This document shows, in pieces, positions 6,473 through 9,480 of a stretch of 9,480 nucleotides of DNA. The DNA is from Arenicella sp. GTDB taxonomy: Bacteria; Pseudomonadota; Gammaproteobacteria; Arenicellales; Arenicellaceae. Each line of letters starts with the position of its first letter. The stretch's first letter is position 1. The notes under the pieces are model-generated. The model was not told the DNA's origin. It ran no database searches and was given only the letters and a program-made list of their open reading frames with translations. Made by a program: the position numbers and the translations under genes. Where the stretch lies: the NCBI GenBank assembly GCA_016763815.1, contig JAESTB010000120.1, positions 1-9,480 on the forward strand. The letters are read 5' to 3'.

Positions 6473-7363
6473 CTAGAACGGGTTTAATCGAGCAAAGAAA
6501 CCTTTTTTCTTCTTGTAAGGCACTTGCTTGTTCTGTGGGAAGTTTTGATTTAGTACAGTGCGGGTGCTCAAGGCCAATTCATCTAAGCCCATTTCGATAT
6601 AGGCCTTTTCCATCAGAATCAAAGATCCTTCAACCGCTGGTGATGTTTCGTATTTGTAAATGATTGTCTTACAACGGTTTACCGTTGCGACATAGGTTTC
6701 GTTGTTGAAATAGAATTGAGCGATGTATAACTCACGCTCAGCTAGTGCATTTCGGATAAAGACAATACGTTGCTCGGCGTCTTCGGTGTATACGCTATCT
6801 GGGTACCGTTTGATCAGCTCTTGAAATGCATTTTGTGAATCGCGTAAAGGCTTCGGATCTCGAAGAGTATTTCCGCCTTTAATAAACTTATCGATCTTAC
6901 CGGCTTTCTTCTCGAAGCTCGCGACGCCTTTCATGTAATAGGCGTAGTCCACGTTTTTGTGTGTAGGGTAGAGTTTAATAAAATTATCAGCTGCCTCGAC
7001 AGCCTTTTCGACTTGGCTGGTCTTATCAAAAGCGAACAACATGTCCAACTTGGCTTGCTCGGTTAGCTCACCGTAAGGGTAATTAGCTTCAAGTGCACGG
7101 TAGAAGTCGATTGCAAACCCATAATTGCCTTTATCGAGCGCGGTTTTGCCTTTGTCATAAAGCTCTTGAAGTTGCTGTTGGGCTAGGTCTTCATCAATGC
7201 CGCCCTTCTTTTTATTGCCACCACATACCGTTACAGTGGCAGCAATACACACAAGCAGTATAAGCTTGTAACAGCGAGTAGCAGGGCGTTTCTGCCATGC
7301 TGGCGCCGAAAAGGACGCTGATGTCGAGATGGATATACTCTCAATAGCTTGGAAAAGACTCAT
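6473..7363 (-). CDS. bamD: outer membrane assembly lipoprotein BamD
   Basis: Essential lipoprotein of the BAM complex that folds beta-barrel proteins into the outer membrane. The product is 296 residues, against about 245 for E. coli BamD. The mature part has tetratricopeptide-type repeats: YDKGKTALDKGNYGFAIDFYRALEANYP (69-96), the block around FIKLYPTHKNVDYAYYMKG (128-146), then RDP-P---SQNAFQELIKRYPDSVY (168-192) and AERELYIAQFYF (208-219), all typical of the family. The tail KKKKGFFARLNPF is basic. The hydrophobic stretch KLILLVCIAATVTV leads to Cys47, the likely lipidated residue. Two things are odd: a 30-residue Ser/Ala-rich n-region before it, and a lipobox VTVC with Val at -1 instead of Gly/Ala/Ser. 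No in-frame ATG gives a shorter signal peptide. Family assignment is secure; the N-terminus is not. Confidence 0.93.
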   Translation of the reverse strand: MSLFQAIESISISTSASFSAPAWQKRPATRCYKLILLVCIAATVTVCGGNKKKGGIDEDLAQQQLQELYDKGKTALDKGNYGFAIDFYRALEANYPYGELTEQAKLDMLFAFDKTSQVEKAVEAADNFIKLYPTHKNVDYAYYMKGVASFEKKAGKIDKFIKGGNTLRDPKPLRDSQNAFQELIKRYPDSVYTEDAEQRIVFIRNALAERELYIAQFYFNNETYVATVNRCKTIIYKYETSPAVEGSLILMEKAYIEMGLDELALSTRTVLNQNFPQNKQVPYKKKKGFFARLNPF

Positions 7364-7444
7364 GTTAAAGGCTCATATTGCTGTTGTTATGGGGTATTAT
7401 TTAGCCTGTAATCATAACGCGAAAACTAGAGTCAGAGAAGAGTA

Positions 7445-7495
7445 TTACTGTTCTGTATGGCAATTTGTATCGTACTTTAAACTGTTTATAGGAAA
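7445..7495 (+). promoter_or_regulatory. candidate rluD promoter and ribosome site
   Basis: TTACTG (7445-7450) and TATCGT (7468-7473) are separated by 17 bases and could be a weak sigma-70 promoter. AGGAAA at 7490-7495 lies nine bases before the rluD ATG and is a good ribosome site. The 141-base spacer (7364-7504) also has to carry the divergent bamD promoter, which could not be placed. Confidence 0.35.
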
Positions 7496-7504
7496 TCCGA
7501 AATT

Positions 7505-8551
7505 ATGTCCGATACTGAGGCTGATATATCCAAGTTGTCGACACCTGTAGTTGATTCAATAGTTGATTCAGAATCCGATTCAAGGGTCGAGTCAGAGGCG
7601 CCATCATCGCCAGAGTTACACAGCTACATCGTGCCCGAAGACTTCTTTGGTCAGCGCGTCGACAAAGCACTGACGACGCTTTGCGAGGACCATTCGCGCA
7701 GTACCGTACAGTCGTGGATCAAGCAAGGCTTGGTGATGCTTGATGATGAAGTACCTAAACAGAAAGATAAAGTGCTGGGTGGCGAGTTATTGGAAGTTAC
7801 TATTCCTAATATCCGCAAGGGTGAGTGGGAAGCTCAAGATATGCCTATCGACGTGGTTTACCAAGACGATGAAATGTTAGTGATTAACAAGCCTGCCGGT
7901 TGGGTAGTGCATCCTGGCGCTGGCAACCCGGATGGTACGCTGTTAAACGCCTTATTATTTCATTACCCCGAGAGCCGCGCTTTAGCACGCGCCGGAATTG
8001 TTCATCGGCTAGATAAAGACACATCGGGTCTAATGGTGGTGGCGAAAACTGAGAATGCTCGGCTGGGGTTGATTGCTCAACTGGTAGACCACAGTTTGCA
8101 TCGAGAGTATTTGGCGTTGGTAAACGGGCGCATAATTTCTGGCAACACTATTGATGAGCCGATTGCCCGAGACAAGCACGATCGTCGTAGAATGGCGGTT
8201 AACATGATGGGCAAAGAAGCGGTCACTCATTATCGGGTCGATGATCGCTTTCGCAATCATACGTTGTTGCGAGTGCAACTTGAAACAGGGCGAACGCATC
8301 GAATTCGTGTTCACCTAACACATGCAGGTTTTTCTCTAGCAGGCGACCCAGTATACGGTCGAAGACTGGCTATTCCAGGTCACTGCTCGCCAAGCCTAGA
8401 AGCGGAGCTTCGAAGTTTTAAGCGACAAGCCTTACACGCAACGCGAATTGAGTATATTCACCCAGCATCGGGCGAGCACCAATCATGGGAGCGACCTATG
8501 CCCGACGATATGCAGCGTTTAGTTGATGCCTGTGGCGATGACAATCATTAG
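7505..8551 (+). CDS. rluD: 23S rRNA pseudouridine synthase RluD
   Basis: Isomerises uridines of helix 69 of 23S rRNA (positions 1911/1915/1917 in E. coli) to pseudouridine during late 50S assembly. The 348 residues have an S4 RNA-binding domain (about 48-105), a short linker, then the RsuA/RluA catalytic domain. Motif II, AGIVHRLDKDTSGLMVVAKT (163-182), carries the catalytic Asp170. INKPAGWVVHPG (127-138), LETGRTHRIRVHL (259-271) and GDPVYG (280-285) are also present. The first 40 residues are an acidic Ser/Asp/Glu-rich extension not needed for the fold. It includes a near-perfect 12-base tandem duplication (copies of TAGTTGATTCA at 7548-7558 and 7560-7570). The gene overlaps pgeF at its 3' end. 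RluD is preferred over RluA/RluC because of the bamD-rluD-pgeF context and length. Confidence 0.93.
   Translation: MSDTEADISKLSTPVVDSIVDSESDSRVESEAPSSPELHSYIVPEDFFGQRVDKALTTLCEDHSRSTVQSWIKQGLVMLDDEVPKQKDKVLGGELLEVTIPNIRKGEWEAQDMPIDVVYQDDEMLVINKPAGWVVHPGAGNPDGTLLNALLFHYPESRALARAGIVHRLDKDTSGLMVVAKTENARLGLIAQLVDHSLHREYLALVNGRIISGNTIDEPIARDKHDRRRMAVNMMGKEAVTHYRVDDRFRNHTLLRVQLETGRTHRIRVHLTHAGFSLAGDPVYGRRLAIPGHCSPSLEAELRSFKRQALHATRIEYIHPASGEHQSWERPMPDDMQRLVDACGDDNH
7548..7570 (+). repeat. 12-base tandem duplication in the rluD 5' end
   Basis: TAGTTGATTCA occurs twice with a 12-base period, encoding part of a VDSIVDSESDS run in the disordered acidic leader of RluD. It is in frame and lies outside the S4 domain. 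Confidence 0.6.
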
Positions 8552-9323
8552 CCGTTCAAGTGTCTTACATAGTTCTCAATCTAGTGCCCAATTCATAGTT
8601 CCAAATTGGCCTGCGCCATCAGCGGTTAAGGCATATTCAACTACCCGCTTGAGCGGTGCAAGTGGCGGTGTCTATGCTTCGATGAACCTAGGATTGCACG
8701 TGGGCGATCAGGATAGTCAGGTGATTAGAAATCGTAGCAAACTAAGCTCAGACCTAACGCTCCCTAGCGAACCGGTTTGGCTTACTCAAGCGCATAGTGC
8801 TCGTGTGGTAAATGCTGACCTAGCGATTGAGTCTGCGGTTGATGGTACTTTTTCGACAAGGGCTAACACCATCTGTGTTGTGATGACCGCAGACTGCCTA
8901 CCGCTGCTGCTAACTAATCAGGCCGGGGACCAAGTTGCCGCGATCCACGCGGGTTGGCGGGGAATGTCGAACGGGATTATCGAGAACGCCGTGGCGTTAT
9001 TTAACTGTCATGCAGCCGAGATTGTCGCATGGGCGGGGCCGTGTATTGGGCCGACCCAATTTGAGGTCGGTGCCGAGGTGAGGGCGCTATTGGGAGGTCC
9101 CGATTCCGCCTATAGAAAAATTGAAGACAATGTCGATCAAAGCAATAAGTTACTAGCCGACCTCTACCAGCTTTGCGGGCATAGGCTGGCGGCGGTTGGG
9201 GTGACCAACTACTCACATTCGAACGCCTGTACATACCTAGATGAGCATCATTTTTTTTCATATCGTCGTGATGGCCAGTGCGGTCGTATGGCATCACTAA
9301 TTTGGATTGATAACGAATCATGA
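8538..9323 (+). CDS. pgeF: peptidoglycan editing factor PgeF (YfiH, laccase-fold)
   Basis: Member of the PF02578 family (Cu-oxidase_4 / YfiH). In E. coli YfiH/PgeF acts on UDP-MurNAc linked to the wrong amino acid (L-Ser) and so keeps peptidoglycan stem peptides correct. Relatives have been described as multicopper oxidases or purine nucleoside-processing enzymes. From this start the product is 261 residues. The metal ligands are present: His86 (LTQAHSARVV), Cys120 (MTADCLPLLL) and His137 (AAIHAGWRGM). The end FFSYRRD--CGRMASLIWI is typical. Similarity to YfiH begins at FIVPNWP, about residue 19, so the true start is uncertain. ATG 8526 and TTG 8523 are also in frame, and none has a clear ribosome site. 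It overlaps the rluD 3' end and its stop overlaps the next ATG (ATGA), so translation is probably coupled. Confidence 0.93.
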   Translation: MTIISRSSVLHSSQSSAQFIVPNWPAPSAVKAYSTTRLSGASGGVYASMNLGLHVGDQDSQVIRNRSKLSSDLTLPSEPVWLTQAHSARVVNADLAIESAVDGTFSTRANTICVVMTADCLPLLLTNQAGDQVAAIHAGWRGMSNGIIENAVALFNCHAAEIVAWAGPCIGPTQFEVGAEVRALLGGPDSAYRKIEDNVDQSNKLLADLYQLCGHRLAAVGVTNYSHSNACTYLDEHHFFSYRRDGQCGRMASLIWIDNES

Positions 9324-9480
9324 AAGTAGTTCAACCGCCTGTCTCTTTCCGTCAAGTTTTACCGTCTGCACTGATAATTTTGGCGCTGGGAGTTCTGCTA
9401 TCGATATTTGTCTCATCGTGGCAATGGCTTGCCGGCTTGGGCTGGCTCGTGATCCCATACGGTGTGGTGTTGGGCCTTGC
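9320..9480 (+). CDS. membrane protein, 3' end beyond window
   Basis: An ATG at 9320 overlaps the pgeF stop by four bases and the frame stays open to the window end (53 codons). After a short basic/polar start (MKVVQPPVSFRQ), two hydrophobic segments follow: PSALIILALGVLLSIFVSS (about 15-33) and WLAGLGWLVIPYGVVLGLA (36-54). They are separated by a tiny loop, so this is an integral membrane protein with at least two helices. No family is recognised from this fragment. clpB, the usual next gene in many gammaproteobacteria, is ruled out by the hydrophobic N-terminus. The multi-helix sensor domain of a histidine kinase is one untested possibility. The stop/start overlap places it in the rluD-pgeF operon. 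Confidence 0.7.
   Translation, partial: MKVVQPPVSFRQVLPSALIILALGVLLSIFVSSWQWLAGLGWLVIPYGVVLGL

Noticed and set aside
7445..7470. CTGT motifs upstream of rluD as a second LexA box
   Set aside because: Neither CTGT is followed after eight bases by an ACAG-like half-site.
8030..8314. Antisense frame inside rluD
   Set aside because: Lies wholly within a well-supported gene and has no domain-like sequence; a shadow frame.
1..9480. CRISPR arrays, tRNA/rRNA genes, prophage, toxin-antitoxin or defence systems
   Set aside because: No regularly spaced repeats, tRNA-like clover sequences, rRNA motifs, integrases or paired small toxin/antitoxin genes were seen.

Overview
The window looks like core chromosome of a Gram-negative gammaproteobacterium. 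BamD shows an outer membrane. LexA, IF-1, RluD and PgeF all read closely like gammaproteobacterial family members, and the SOS box is of the CTGT-N8-ACAG type. Base composition is moderate. The order bamD / rluD / pgeF is the familiar gammaproteobacterial one, but bamD and rluD are divergent here and the gene after pgeF is a membrane protein rather than clpB. I cannot name the genus.

Left part (1-660): about 650 bases with no gene I can defend. It contains protein-like stretches in several frames interrupted by stops, plus a 171-codon stop-free antisense frame that lacks an ATG. It may be a decayed gene. A hairpin directly after the lexA stop may end lexA transcription.

Minus-strand block (660-4432): transcription runs right to left through a FemAB-like acyltransferase-fold protein (PF04339), aat, bpt, infA and lexA. 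The first three overlap by 1 and 4 bases and form an operon. Aat and Bpt are the two leucyl-type transferases that mark proteins for N-degron proteolysis. An intrinsic terminator after bpt separates them from infA (GTG start). lexA has its own promoter region carrying a near-consensus LexA box about 20 bases before the start, so it is probably autoregulated.

Middle (4433-6472): a 72-base divergent spacer leads to nadE, the glutamine-dependent NAD+ synthetase (amidohydrolase plus synthetase domains). After nadE comes a 333-base spacer. It holds an odd element on the minus strand, a 64-codon frame broken by one amber codon and bracketed by a 9-base direct repeat, then a bidirectional terminator shared with the convergent bamD.

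Right part (6473-9480): bamD (minus) encodes the outer-membrane assembly lipoprotein, with an unusually long N-terminus and a non-canonical lipobox. Divergently, rluD, pgeF and a truncated membrane-protein gene form an overlapping plus-strand operon. Overall this is mostly housekeeping DNA. The points most worth a second look are the two unexplained intergenic segments and the BamD N-terminus.
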